64,000 bases of DNA from Eucalyptus grandis (taxonomy: Eukaryota > Streptophyta > Magnoliopsida > Myrtales > Myrtaceae). Each line of letters starts with the position of its first letter. The stretch's first letter is position 1. This document shows positions 1 to 11,190 of the stretch, piece by piece. The notes under the pieces were generated by a model. The model was not told where the DNA came from and made no database searches. It was given only the letters and a program-made list of their open reading frames with translations. The translations under genes were made by a program, and so were the position numbers. The DNA lies in assembly GCF_016545825.1 (NCBI RefSeq), contig NC_052620.1, forward strand, positions 9,796,001 through 9,860,000, written 5' to 3'.

Positions 1-679
1 GAATATCGATATGTATATCCCATAAAAAAAAACCTTTTTATTTTTAATTAATTCAAATTCTAAAATTTATTAAGTTGGTGTAATCAAGTGTAATCAAGTC
101 CTTCTATTAACTCCATCCAACTTGACAAATGAAAAATGCTAACAAATTTTTGGACTTGATTGTACCAACTTGACAAATTTAATGACTTAATTAAACTTTT
201 TGACAATTTTATGACTCAATTACACTTTAGTGATAAGTTTTATGATTTAATTGCATTATTGAAAATTTCAAAACTTAATTACATTTTGTGACAAGTTTTA
301 GGATTTTCAATACATTAATTCCTTGCAATTTTAAAGAAGGACTAATTCGAGCCATAAAACATATAATTTGGGAACTGCATTAGCATAAATATATATGAAG
401 AACCAACTAAAAAAGTTGAAAATGTAAATGGTTTAGTGGTGTCTTTATTCCTAAAATATGGAATTTCATGTTTTTTTTTTTTTTTTTTAAGGTTTGAGTT
501 TGAAATTGCCGTTGAATGCTAATTTGGGATCCCACATGGCATTTCAAAATTTTAAAATATAATAAAAAATGTATATTAAAGGGACAAAAAGAATAAAATA
601 AGAAACAAAATGAAAAAGCAATAAAGGTCTAGTCGACACCACTTATAGGAGGTCCCACCTTGCTGGTTTCGTCCCCCAA
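1..679. other. AT-rich intergenic spacer
   Basis: No gene is seen here. The stretch is AT-rich with poly-A and poly-T runs (27-36, 472-489). Between about 165 and 310 a degenerate unit of roughly 38 bp recurs, each copy holding a variant of 'tgacttaattaca'; it looks like the decayed end of an inverted-repeat element similar to those at 14.8, 48.1 and 55.7 kb. Confidence 0.5.
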
Positions 680-951
680 TTGCTAGTGATACAACACCAG
701 GATTGCATGACCTCAATCGCTGGCCAGGATCACGCGCCCCCGACAAGATCTAGCCTGGGTTCTCACTACCCCAACAAGTGGTGGCCTAGGGTCACACAAC
801 TCTTTGTCTTGCCCGGGCCACTTTCTTATTTCCCCCTTATCTCTCTATTCCCCTCCATATAGTGGAGAAAACGGCAATCATGTTGTAATCACAACATGTG
901 AGTGAGCACTAGGCAAACCTTATGGGAGCCACCTGCCTCACCACCCCCTCC

Positions 952-1034
<83 letters not shown>

Positions 1035-1110
1035 CTTCTTTTCTAAGTGCAAATGATTCAATCGGGTAACTAGTGATCGTATGTGTCAGCAATTTCATTT
1101 GCAATTTTTA
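680..1110. repeat. Dispersed repeat, copy 1, with long CT microsatellite
   Basis: A uniform (CT)n tract runs from about 953 to 1029. The sequence around it (a 'gcatgacct' segment, a 'cacacaactctttgtct' segment before the tract, and 'tgcaaatgattcaatcgg' and 'tttcatttgcaattt' after it) recurs in the same order at 20374-20660, where the CT tract is much shorter. The short frame across the tract on the minus strand (889-1104, Arg-Glu repeats) is a by-product of the microsatellite and not a gene. Confidence 0.7.
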
Positions 1111-1772
1111 TAATTCGACTAACGTGAGTTAAAAAAAAAACCATATTGATTAGAGACTGTTGGAGAAAAATTATTTATTTGTTTTGAAGTTGACAAAACG
1201 TTTCCATCAGTCTAGTCTTAAGACTTGCAGACTCTTTCGTCAAAGTCTGAAGACCACTAGACTCAAGATTTAAAGTCTGCCCTCATTGACAATTTCTAGA
1301 TCGACGAAAAGACTTATCGAGTGAGTATTTCTTTAAGAATTTGATTCGAGCGGCTAAAGAAGTTCTCATGGCTGGAGATAGCATTTCAAGATCTATTATT
1401 CGTTTTGAAATCAATACAAGTAAATTGGATCCATTGATTGGCAAAGTTTACTTGGAAGGTTCTACTTATGGAAACCTAGATCCCGATTGTATGGGCGAGT
1501 AGGATTGGTGGGCTATCTTCACATTCCTTAAGTAACTCAAGATCTTCCTAATTGATTCTATCCAACGGGTAGATTGGAAGAACTCCTTTGGAATGTGCCA
1601 ACGGTTATGAATGCATGGAGGAGTATATAAGGAAGACGCTTTAGTTATTCAAGTGTGTGCGTGATAGAAAAATTTCAAAGTCGAAGCTCTTTGTTCTTTG
1701 CTTGATTCAATTGCTTTGAGCGTAAATTTGTACTCAAAGAGTTTTGATACTTGTGAGGCCTTGAGAAAGTGT

Positions 1773-1950
1773 TAGGGGTGAGCATGGTCCGGGTTGGTCC
1801 GGGCCACCCCTAACCCTAGGACCAACCGTACGGTGTCGGTCCTCAATTTTAGGACCGAGGACCGACCCTATTGAGCACAGGGACCAAGGACCGGACCGAC
1901 CCAATGGGTTCGGTCCGGTTCCGGCTCAACCGGGGACCGATCGATAATTT
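1773..1950. repeat. hAT left terminal and subterminal repeats
   Basis: Starts with the 12 bp terminal repeat and then holds many copies, in both orientations, of the motif GGACCGA/TCGGTCC and its variant 'ggtccggg'. Subterminal arrays of this kind are the usual transposase-binding region of hAT elements; that role is inferred here. The arrangement is mirrored at 8880-9064. Confidence 0.8.
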
Positions 1951-2405
1951 TTCATCTTTTTTTTTTCATACACCTTAAAAAATGTAAGCTTACAAAAAAG
2001 TATCTCGGTGTATGAAATCGACAATGTGGCATATAAGACAAAAAAAGTATCTCAATAATTTTTTTTCGTCTTGTATATACATAACTAGATCTAATGAATT
2101 TTTTCATCATGCATATACATAACTAGATCAAACACAAAGCTTCCCAGGTTCTTCTCCAACAGTAGATAAGCCACTAGGACAGAAGGAAAAAACAGGCCTA
2201 ACTCTACGGTCTATCTAAATGCCCGCATTCCAAAATTGCAAGAGCCAAAGTGATTTGAATAGAATATACATTATACAGAAAAGGTATTAGTTTTATAGAT
2301 AGATTATTCACCGGAGGGGGGAGAACCCATTTTCGCATTGCAAGATCTACAACGCTCCTTGGACAGTACAACAGTGTCTCGGATGTCGCTGATAAAGCCT
2401 CGGCA

Positions 2406-3810
2406 CTAGTCACAGGACATCTTTTCTGCGACAACTATAGCCTTGTCCGGCTGCTCCTGTGCTAAATCTTCCTTTTCAGCTTCTGCAGCTACTTCAAGAT
2501 TTGCTCCCGAATATTGTCGATGGTAACGCAGAACCACGACAGATATGAACGCTATCAAGAGACCAATACCAAACTGTCAAGTTAAGTAGACACTGATGCT
2601 CTAAACAAGTTTAGTCGTCAACAGCTACTTCACAAAAGTCTACACCACGTCTTAAATTTCAGAGACTCGTCTTTTTAAGTTCACCTGTGAGCAAGTGAGT
2701 TTTTATAGTCATCAGGTTCTAGAAGGCCATGATTGCTGATGCGGCCACGATTTTCTTGTGGGAGCAAGCACCCCAAGCTTCAAAAACCCACCATTTGGAG
2801 CACTCAACTATACAAACCGAGGTACGCTTAGTCTATAAGCATAAGCAGGTAACATTTATATACGTTATCAGCAAACGTATGTACCTTTTTGGCTTATCCG
2901 AGCTGAATAGCGCAAGTATAGTTTCGGGGCGGTGAAGCTGACAAAGAACCCTGCTCAAAGTCAAAAAGAATAAGGCATTAATATTCATTGCAAAACAGGT
3001 TCTGACTTTGGTGCAGTACAATTATGAGCTTGCTCTCACTAACCAATTGCGCATAGCCTCTGAAGCGTGATGAGATGGCCATATTCAGCTCCAAGAAGGA
3101 GAAACGGAGCTACCTAATCAGGAAAAAAACAAAAAGTCGATCAAGGATGAACGACCTAAGCAATCTGCATATAAGGATTGAACATGAATACTAGCCCACC
3201 ACCACGACGTACTTTTAGGGTCATGGATGGCTCTCCAGAGAAAAGCTCTCAGCGTCTTTGAAATTGCGAGATTAGCAGCAGGAAGTATTAATCTAGCCAC
3301 TCTCAAGATGTCATCTTCTTTTAACTGGATGTCACGCCTCTTCTCAATATTCTTCCTGCATTAGCACTGCACCTTAGCTCACAATTTTATCCAAATGGAG
3401 AAACAGAGCAAACGCTAGGTTGAGACTATACCTTTGACAGATGGAATTGGAGAAGAAAGATAACCCCAACAAGAGAAGCCCCAGTTGGCAAATTGCAGAG
3501 AAAATGCGGATAACATAGGCCATCACGAAGATAATCGGATATCACCCTTCACCAGGTGCTCTTGCAATCAAAAACCCATGTAGACATAAGCCAAACAAAC
3601 AAAAAATGACTTCATCACACCTGAAGCTGATTCCTTGAGCAAAGCAAGAAGACAAGAAGCAGAGAGACCCTACACCAAACCAGAGTGTCGATTTCGCGAC
3701 ATCTCTCCACAATATCAAATCAGTAATCCCCTGTCCAATTCGGTCCAGATTCCCATTGTCCCTCAGTAAAATCAGTTCCTTCACAAAAAGCAAATCGAAC
3801 ATCCAACTCT
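2406..3810 (-). pseudogene. Reticulon-like gene fragment captured in the hAT element
   Basis: Read on the minus strand, short exon-like segments spell a plant reticulon domain of the divergent RTNLB21/23-like type. A segment ending at 3621 has 'DLILWRDVAKSTLWFGVGS'. The next ends at 3432 with 'LGLSFFSNSICQR', followed by a GT donor. The segment 3213-3355 has 'RRRDIQLKEDDILRVARLI', and one from 3113 downward has 'LGAEYGHLITL'. One near 2700-2770 has 'FEAWGACSHKKIVAASA' and carries an in-frame TAG where a Trp is expected. The last one, ending at the stop at 2406, has 'FGIGLLIAFISVVVLRY' and an acidic tail. Introns with GT/AG borders remain, so the copy was taken as genomic DNA, not through mRNA. 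The stop and frame changes make it non-functional. Reticulons shape tubular ER membranes; the family call rests on remembered sequence, with no database search. Confidence 0.72.
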
Positions 3811-4019
3811 GCAAGATTAGGAACATCCATCAAGAATGCGGCATATGCAACTAAACTATAAATACCATTACTATTAGTGCTATTGATAGAACATCTCACC
3901 ATATATATTCATTCAATGTAAGCTCTCTTTATTGATGGTAATCTCCTTGGTAAGACAATCCATATCTAAAAAAAAAGAATTCATTCATTAGATCTACAAA
4001 CGAATTAACAAGAAAAAAG

Positions 4020-6220
4020 AAATATGCATAATTTAAGCTTACCCAATTCAAACTTTTCAGCATTTTCAATACACTCTTCAATATTAATAGGCACACGAGC
4101 AGCTCTCAACCAGTCTTGAGTACAAATTAAAGCTTCCACTACTCTAGGAGTCAAAGAACTTGAAAACCATCAAGCACACGGCCCGAAGTACTAAAAGCCG
4201 ACTGCGAAGCAACGGTAGTTACGGGAATAGGCAAAACATCTCGAGCTATCAAAGATAAGATTTTATATTTTGAACCGTACTCTTCCACCACATCAAAATG
4301 TCAAGATCAAGAATATCTTCAGCTTCCTCTTCAAGATACCGTTCAAGCTCCGATTTGTTGTCATCGCGCCCCTTTTTCTTTTGGTGGAAAAAGTTTTTTC
4401 GCCAAGCTTTGATGTTAACCTCATCACTCTCATCATTTCCATCGATATTGGAAGCACTGCTACTATCAACAGGTATAGATTGACCACCCAAATATTGATG
4501 ACCATGACTAGAAAAAGATTGCTCATAAAATGCATATAAACGCTCCAGCACATACTTCACCTTATCATGCATTTCTTCAATTTTTGCTTCATCATCATAA
4601 ATTTGCTCAAAACAGAACTTCACATATTGCAACTTTTTGTAGGATCTAATGCCACTGCAATTAAAACCATCATGTTTACTTTATCTAAACTCCCATAGTA
4701 TTTATCAAACTTCCCCTTCATCTTCACACCCATAGCTCTAAGCTTGGGATCCAAAGCATTACTTGCATCTTTCAAATATTTATATAAAAAAGCTATCCCC
4801 TCAAAATAATCATTCGAAGTGGTATATAAACTCCCTGACATTTGATTGGTAGCATCATAAAACTGCTTCAGAAATTTGGAAAGAATAGTGGCATTTTCCC
4901 AATCTTCATTTTTAGGAGGATCATTGCTAAGCTCAGATTGGAAAGACAAATCATCTTCCGCCATCCTTTCAAAAGCTTTTCTGAATTTTATGGCCGTGTG
5001 TAACATGAGATAAGTTGAATTCCATCTAGTGGCAACATCTAAACATACCGAACCCTTATGAGTGATTCTTTCAACCTCAATGCAAGATTGGAAAGCTTTA
5101 GCTCTCATGGGAGAACTCCTCACATATCTAACAATGTTTCGGATGCGTGCAATAGAATCACGTACCTCGGACAAGCCATCTTTTACAATCAAGTTCAATA
5201 TATGAGCAGTGCACCTCATGTGTAAAGCCTCACCAGCTAAGACCAATGACCCATCTCTTGAAAATTTATCTTTCAAATAATCAATGGCAACATCATTCGC
5301 ACTAGCATTATCCACTGTGATTGTAGACACATTTCTTTCTATTCCCCATTCATAGATGCATTTTTCAAGTATTTTCCCAATCTCCCTGCCCTTGTGACTG
5401 TGTATCACCATAAAATTGATGATCCTTTTGTGTAATTTCCAGTCTTCATCAATGAAATGTGCAGTAAGACATAAATAGTTCAGATTTTGAACAGAAGTCC
5501 ATGTATCAGTCGTGAGTGCAACCCTTGATCTAAGCTTACCAAAGAAAGCCTTCAAAGAACTTTTTTCATTCATATACAACTTGATGCAATCTCTAGCTAC
5601 CGTAAATCGTGACAAATGTGTGAAGAGAGGTTGTATCTCAGTAACAAAATCACGAAATCCAGCACGCTCAACCAAAGAAAATGGTTGTTCATCAACGATG
5701 ATCATCCGAGCAAGCATGTACCTAGACCGGTCTTGATCAAATTTCCATGTTGTTAAGATATTACCACTATCATTACCAGTACCGGTATCTCCCCTTGCCT
5801 TGCCAAGCACATTTGCATCACGTGGTGCAAACAATTTTGCCTCTTATCTATATTGGGAGGATACTTATTGCACTTCTTTAAATGCTTCAACATCGTTGAA
5901 GTACCATTGTTAACAGTATATGAATACTCCTTTCCACAATGAATGCACTTTACCATACATGTTTTTGTCTTCTCATCTATGATTCTTGAAAAATTATCCC
6001 ATGCAATAGATTTATCCGTTTTTCTCTTCTTACAAAGAGGAGGATGATTAGTGGATACCTTGGTTGACTCTTTTAAGTTGTCTTCACATCCATGGCTAGA
6101 CGATTCCATCATAGGACTGATCTCGTAGCATCCCTCCACTTCAGTTGAAATATTATCTAAATCCATCAAGTTCACCTGAATATTTGAGTACCAACACATA
6201 AGCTTCAGCGTTGCACTCAC
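4020..6220 (-). pseudogene. hAT transposase (BED zinc finger), frameshifted
   Basis: Transcribed right to left. The N-terminal frame (6220 to about 5835) has a BED-type zinc finger: CIHCGKEYSY, then about twenty residues on, LKHLKKC. The long middle frame (5834-4620) is the RNase H-like catalytic region of RICESLEEPER/Ac-like transposases, with 'TTDTWTSVQNLNYLCLTAH' and 'LDVATRWNSTYLML' visible. Further frames (4632-4249, then 4250-4020) hold the C-terminal dimerisation region, with 'ARDVLPIPVTTVASQSAFST' about 70 bp below 4250. Frame changes occur near 5834, 4625, 4250 and 4165; two resemble the loss of one base in short A runs. As read, no continuous transposase exists, so mobility would need a protein in trans. 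Family certain; functional state depends on whether the indels are real. Confidence 0.88.
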
Positions 6221-8150
6221 TAATGAAACAAAAAATATCAGCTATGGTTTCATTTTTGAGGTGGCAACATCAAATAGCTATTCAGAAACTACATGCAGCA
6301 AATAATAGAAAAATGCAACATCAAATAGCTATTTATATGTTGGGTAGTTGAGAACCATGACCGCTACTAGTCTTGACAAGGAAAAGGTTGAGGGGGGAAA
6401 AGAAATTTTACTAGGAAAGAAAATGCAGAAGTTAAGTGATAAAGAAAAATGGATCTTTAGAATGATTTCCCTGAAGAGAAGGAAAATTGACAAACTTGGG
6501 ATCTACGTAAAGTTATTCATGTTAGGTAAGGTTGTACCACTTTTCAAGGGTGTGATTCATTCAAATTAGTAGTAGAATAGCACATCAGAACATTGTCATA
6601 GGCACTTCACTAGATCCGAATATTTGCCAACATGAGACATTGAGCAGAATTTATGAAGGCCTAAACATAGTAAGAGGAGCTAAAGTAATCAACAAAATCA
6701 TAAATTGAGGTCAAAAGAGCAAAAGGACACAAAGCCCAAAAAGAAAAAGTGGGCACTTCGGTCTGAAATTTAATTATTATTCAGATTAAACTATAGCTAC
6801 GTAGCATCCATAGTTACTTGATAATGATGAGTTCATAAAGTTTAGAGAGTTTGCCGGTGCATGTCTATAATAAAGTGATTTTTACCTTGCCACACGACTC
6901 CCAAGTCAAGTGAATTTGGCTTGATTCTTGTGCCAAATTAAGTCAATTCTTTGGGAAAGTCATTAGCACTACAATGATGGAGCCTGCAACCAATAGAAAA
7001 AGCCAATTTCTTAGAAAATCCACAGGACAATTTGAACCCATACTTGCAGGAAATTCTTATTTCATCCCAAAATGCTACAATTTTTTTTAGCATTACCAAT
7101 CGTATGCTCATTGTCAAATTGAGTGGCCTTGCTTCAGTTGCTAAGCCGATGAGCCTGCTCTTTTTAAATCAGGAAATACACAAAAGAGACAGCCAAGAAG
7201 TTGATCCTCTTGTGATATACGCACAACTTCAAATTATTTTTCCTGACTTTGATTGATCATGTCTCCCACGGTATACAATCGTGAACTTAGCTCAAAGATT
7301 GGTCTCCAAAATGCTTACGCGCTACTATGATTGGGTCAGCAAACAGTAGAGGGCATGACAGCGACGAGAGGCGGAGACAGTCTAGGCAAGTCCCCCTTTG
7401 TTGTAAGTGAGAAACTTAAAAAACAAACAGAAAAATGTGTTCCCGAGTGAGTAATTAAAACAGATAAAAATGCCAAGGAATGTACCTCCATTAGAGCCAA
7501 CCTATTGATCAGCAAAGTAATTCAATTGCTGCGCTGGAAAAGACAACGAAAATTACATCATATGGGCCGACTACGATGAAGTTGATTGTTCTTCTCAAGG
7601 CGTCTAGCATTGGGAATGTTTGACAGTGGCATTCTTGTTCACCCATCATCAAATGCTTTTCAGAAAATCCTTTGCGGAGCAAGGAGAAGATACTTCAGGT
7701 AGCTTTCATACACTTGCAGTCATGTTCCTCGGTCGGCAAGCCGTCCCTCATTATTTGCATTGTAAGAAGCGAGCAAATAAACCAAATATGTAATCGACTT
7801 GTGGTGATAATCTGAGTACACAGCTCAACCCAAATATTCTCCACCACTGATTCAAATACCATCCACTTCAAGGTATGCCTCTTCTTTGAAATATCTATGG
7901 TGAATAGGACATTGTAAGGATCAGATTGTGAAAAAAGAAAGTGTATAACAGAAAACTAAGATCTCTCTCTCAAAGCACATACACATCATAGAGACTAATA
8001 CCCAGCCAAACCGGTCACGTACACGAAGCAAACATGGAAAAAAAAAATCAACACAAATCAAGAGCATACATGAGGTTGAAGATCTCAAAAGAAGCACAAA
8101 GTAGAACTCACTAGCCAAGTTGTGTTCGGAAAGCAAGGGCGAGCCGAGTA
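6221..8150. other. Unrecognised interior of the hAT element
   Basis: No gene is recognised. It lies upstream of the minus-strand transposase and may hold its leader, an intron or further captured sequence. Short frames exist on both strands (for example 6348-6569 and 7032-7256, plus) but none shows a familiar motif. Confidence 0.4.
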
Positions 8151-8880
8151 TTAGGGTTTCTAATTAGGGCTTCTTCTTTTTCCTTCTGATTTACTCGGCG
8201 ATAAGCGAGGCGATCGGCACGAGTGGCAAGCGGCAAGTGCGAGCATCGAGTGGGGCGGCGTCAGCGGCGGCGGCAAGAGTTGAGCGAGGCTAGCGGCGAG
8301 CGGCGTTAAGCAAGGCTAGCGGTGAGTGGTGAGTGGTGAGGGTTGAGAGGGGCCAGCAACAACAGCAAAGGGCGAGAAGCAAGCGACGCGCGGCGCGAGC
8401 GGCGGCGCGCGGCGGTGGCGGCGCGAGTGGCACGGGCAACCGAGAGCGGCGGCGCGGGCAACCGAGGCGAGCAAGGATGTCGCTACTTTTGATTTTGGCA
8501 AATTTGAAGAACAAAGAAGAAAAAAATGGAAGAGAACATACCCACGAGGAGATTAACGGCGTAGACTTTGCAGCATTTTGGACGTTGCAAGTCCGTAGCG
8601 TGAAGACTCCATGGTCTTCACGGTGAAGAACACTCTGGAATCTGGATTGTGGACTTTGGAGTTTGGACTGTGGAGGAGAGGACGCCGTGAAGACTTTGTG
8701 GCGTAAACGTCACACTTTTGGATGCCGTTAGTGCTTTGGATGCCGTTAGTGTGTGACGGTGGTGAGGAGTCAATTTTAACATAATTTTAATTAAGTTTGA
8801 CCATTTGAATATATAAAAGAATAATTCCTTACCCAAAAAAAAATAAAAAAAAATTATAAATAATATAATATAAATAATAT
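8151..8880. other. GC-rich segment and short tandem repeats inside the hAT element
   Basis: From about 8190 to 8480 the base composition jumps to GC-rich runs of 'gcggcg' and 'gcgagcggc' variants, unlike the AT-rich DNA on both sides. It could be a CpG-rich promoter region of the transposase or a captured fragment. At 8640-8670 'tttggactttggagt'-like units repeat, and at 8717-8750 'ttggatgccgttagtg' occurs twice in tandem. The overlapping short frames on both strands are composition artefacts. Confidence 0.45.
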
Positions 8881-9064
8881 ACAGGGTTGGTCCGGGTTGG
8901 ACCGACCCAAAACTCTTAGGACCGAGGACCAACCCGCACAGTGTTGGTCCTGAAATTTCAGGACCAAGGACCGACCCAGTCCCCTTGGGAACCGGACCAG
9001 GACCGGCAGGGTTGGGCCGGTCCGGGGGTCGGTCCCGTCGACCCTAAACCGCTGCTCACCCCTA
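8880..9064. repeat. hAT right terminal and subterminal repeats
   Basis: Mirror of the left end: many GGACCGA/TCGGTCC-type motifs ('accgacccaa', 'ggaccgagga', 'ggtcggtccc') and the final TGCTCACCCCTA at 9053-9064, followed directly by the target duplication. Confidence 0.8.
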
Positions 9065-9388
9065 GAAAGTGTAGCAGAGTCTCTACACTGTGGAATTAAG
9101 AACGTAATACTGTAACGACTCTTTTGATTCATAGTGAAATCCAGCCGGTGGGCTGTCAATGCAGGAGAGTGGATGTAGGCTTGGATTAAGCCAAACCACT
9201 ATAAACCTTGTGTTCTTATTCTCTTCCCTAAGCTATTTAATTTTGCTCGCAACACTATTTAATTGTTAGAGTCTAATTTTTTCTATCAACCACATTCAGG
9301 TTAAAAGTAAAGTTTTATACTATATTATGCAAAAGTTGTTTGTGTACCTATTCACCTCCCTCTAGGTGTTCGTACTAGCTCTCTTAAC

Positions 9389-9400
9389 TGGTATCAAAGC
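9389..9400 (+). promoter_or_regulatory. Primer-binding site of copia element 1
   Basis: TGGTATCAAAGC lies two bases inside the 5' LTR end. It differs by one base from the site complementary to initiator tRNA-Met that plant copia elements use to prime reverse transcription. Confidence 0.85.
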
Positions 9401-9449
9401 ATGTGTACTCATTTAAATTGAAGTGTTTTTACTTCAGAGTTAAAAATTC

Positions 9450-10690
9450 ATGGCTAGTATGTTGACTCCAGGTTTGGTTGAAGGGCAAAGCAACACCAGA
9501 CCGCCTTATTTTGATGGAAATGAATACAGTATATGGAAAAACAAGATGAAGGTATTCCTAAGATCAAAAGGTCCTATGGAATGGGATGTGGTAGATAAAG
9601 AAATCATTCCTAAAGCTACAATAGTCTCAGAAAGGGGAAAAGAAGCTGTTGAGGCCAGTGAGATGACTCAAGAAGAGATAACCAAGAGACAAACTCTTGA
9701 TGCAAAAGCAATTTATTCCTTATCTTGTGCATTATCTCCTATTGAATATAACGGAATATCTTTTTGTGAAACAGCTAAAAAAGTTTGGGATAGGCTGCAC
9801 ATTACGTATGAATGGACTGATCGAGTGAAAGAAACCAGAATCAATATTCTGCTCAGTCAATATGAAGCCTTCAAAATGAAGCCGGAGAATCTATCATTGA
9901 TATGTTTAGTTGTTTTACATAAATTGTGAATGGTATTGAGTATCAAGGTCAACCAATTTCAGGACTCATGAAGGTTAACAAATTGTTACGTGGACTTTCC
10001 AAAGATTGGAATCACGTAAAGACATCAATAAGGGAGACACAAATGATCATGCCACTCTCCATTGACGAATTGGTTGGCACTCTTCAGTCTTATGAAGTGG
10101 AGCAGATCGATGAAGATCCCAAAGGTAAAAAATCTATTGCTTTAAAATCTAATGATGATTATGATATTACAAATTCTGAAAATGATATGGACGATGAAGA
10201 GCTTGCTCTTATGATAATAAGGTTCAGAAAACTGGACAAAAAGGGAAGAATATTCAATTGGAAGAAACAAAGCTTTCAAAAGTTTCAAAATAAATCAGCC
10301 GAGGACGATGAATCCAATAAAGATGTGATTTGTTTTGAATGCAAGAAAAAAAAGGGGACACATTAGACACAACTGTCCCTTGTTGAAGAAAAAGAAAGGA
10401 AAATGTGAGAAATACAAAAATGCACTTAAAGCAGAGACTTGGAGTGATATCGAATGCGAAGAAAATAATGATAATTATGCTAATATTTGTTTAATGGCAA
10501 AATCAGAATCAGATTCAGACTCTAAGACAGATACAAACTCAAGCTCAGACAATGAAATAGAGGTAAGTAATTTAAAAATTCCTACTAAAGTCTCTAAATA
10601 CATTAATGAACTGTGTCTTAGTTTCAAAACCTCTCTTAAGAGAATTTCTGAGCTAAAAAGGGAAAATTCTACACTGAAACAATAGGAGAA
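9450..10690 (+). pseudogene. Copia element 1 gag (capsid) region
   Basis: The first frame (from ATG 9450) opens with a gag-like N-terminus ('PPYFDGNEYSIWKNKMKVFL') of the UBN2/DUF4219 type. After a frame change near 9895 it continues ('LLRGLSKDWNHVKTSIRE'). A retroviral zinc knuckle, C-FE-C-KKKG-H-IRHN-C, starts near 10330 and is split by an extra A in an A-run near 10352. An acidic, serine-rich stretch follows (10500-10600). Frame breaks and the stop at 10683 prevent a full product. Its original role was to coat the RNA in the virus-like particle. Confidence 0.88.
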
Positions 10691-11190
10691 CGTTTGGAAA
10701 GAAAAGTTCGAAAATCTAGATAAAAGTTTTATTACTTTGAAAGAAAATGCAGACTCTCTTTTAAAAGAAAATACACTTTTGAAAAATGATATTTCAAGTA
10801 TCTCAAAAGGTTTTCTATAGGATTTGAGAAATTGGAAAAGATTATTTCAGCACAAAGACCTTACTTTAACAAGTCAAACTTGGGAATGACTTATGAAATC
10901 ATTCCTCTAATTGATTTTCCAAAAGTAAAGAAAAGAATCAAACAAAGACCTACAAAGGGCTTCTATAGAAATCATTTTCAAAAAGTCTTTGTAAAACCTA
11001 TTAACTGTAGCGCTTTTAAATGTTCTAAATACAACAGCTCAGAACACTTTGAGAAAGAATGTCATATGGTTTAGAAACCTGTTAAGAAGGATTGGGAGAA
11101 GACCCTATATTGCACTAACTCCATTGGACCCAAGAAAGTGTGGGTACCAAAGAAAGCTTGAGTTTCTTTTTTAAATGCAGGTCACTATCA
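10691..11190 (+). pseudogene. Copia element 1, region between gag and protease
   Basis: Coding remnants in several frames: a coiled-coil-like Lys/Glu-rich stretch (10691-10830) and a second zinc-knuckle-like segment near 11010-11070 ('CSKYNSSEHFEKECH'). These fit the spacer found in long copia gag-pol frames. Confidence 0.55.

Larger units (their letters stand above)
1773..9064 (-). mobile_element. hAT-family DNA transposon (7.3 kb) with captured gene fragment
   Basis: The ends are perfect 12 bp inverted repeats, TAGGGGTGAGCA (1773-1784) and TGCTCACCCCTA (9053-9064). They are flanked by an exact 8 bp target duplication, GAAAGTGT, at 1765-1772 and 9065-9072. An 8 bp duplication and a TAGGG-type terminus are hallmarks of hAT elements. 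About 150 bp at each end is rich in GGACCGA/TCGGTCC-type subterminal repeats. Inside are a minus-strand BED-finger transposase broken by frameshifts (4020-6220) and a degenerate reticulon-like gene copy on the same strand (2406-3810). The 3' LTR of the host copia keeps the unoccupied site near 13495, which proves the insertion. Confidence 0.95.
1158..9386 (+). repeat. 5' LTR of copia element 1 (split by hAT insertion)
   Basis: The LTR consists of 1158-1772 and 9073-9386 (929 bp in total), separated by the hAT transposon and its duplicated 8 bp target. The part from 9073 matches 13500-13815 closely (for example 'ctctacactgtggaat' and 'gtactagctctct'). The terminal CA of the 3' copy has become TA here (9385-9386). 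Confidence 0.9.

Noticed and set aside
889..1104. Minus-strand frame with a long Arg-Glu repeat
   Set aside because: It is simply the CT microsatellite read on the other strand; no domain lies on either side.
8290..8626. Arg/Ala-rich frames on both strands
   Set aside because: Low-complexity GCGGCG-type sequence within the hAT element; no recognisable protein.
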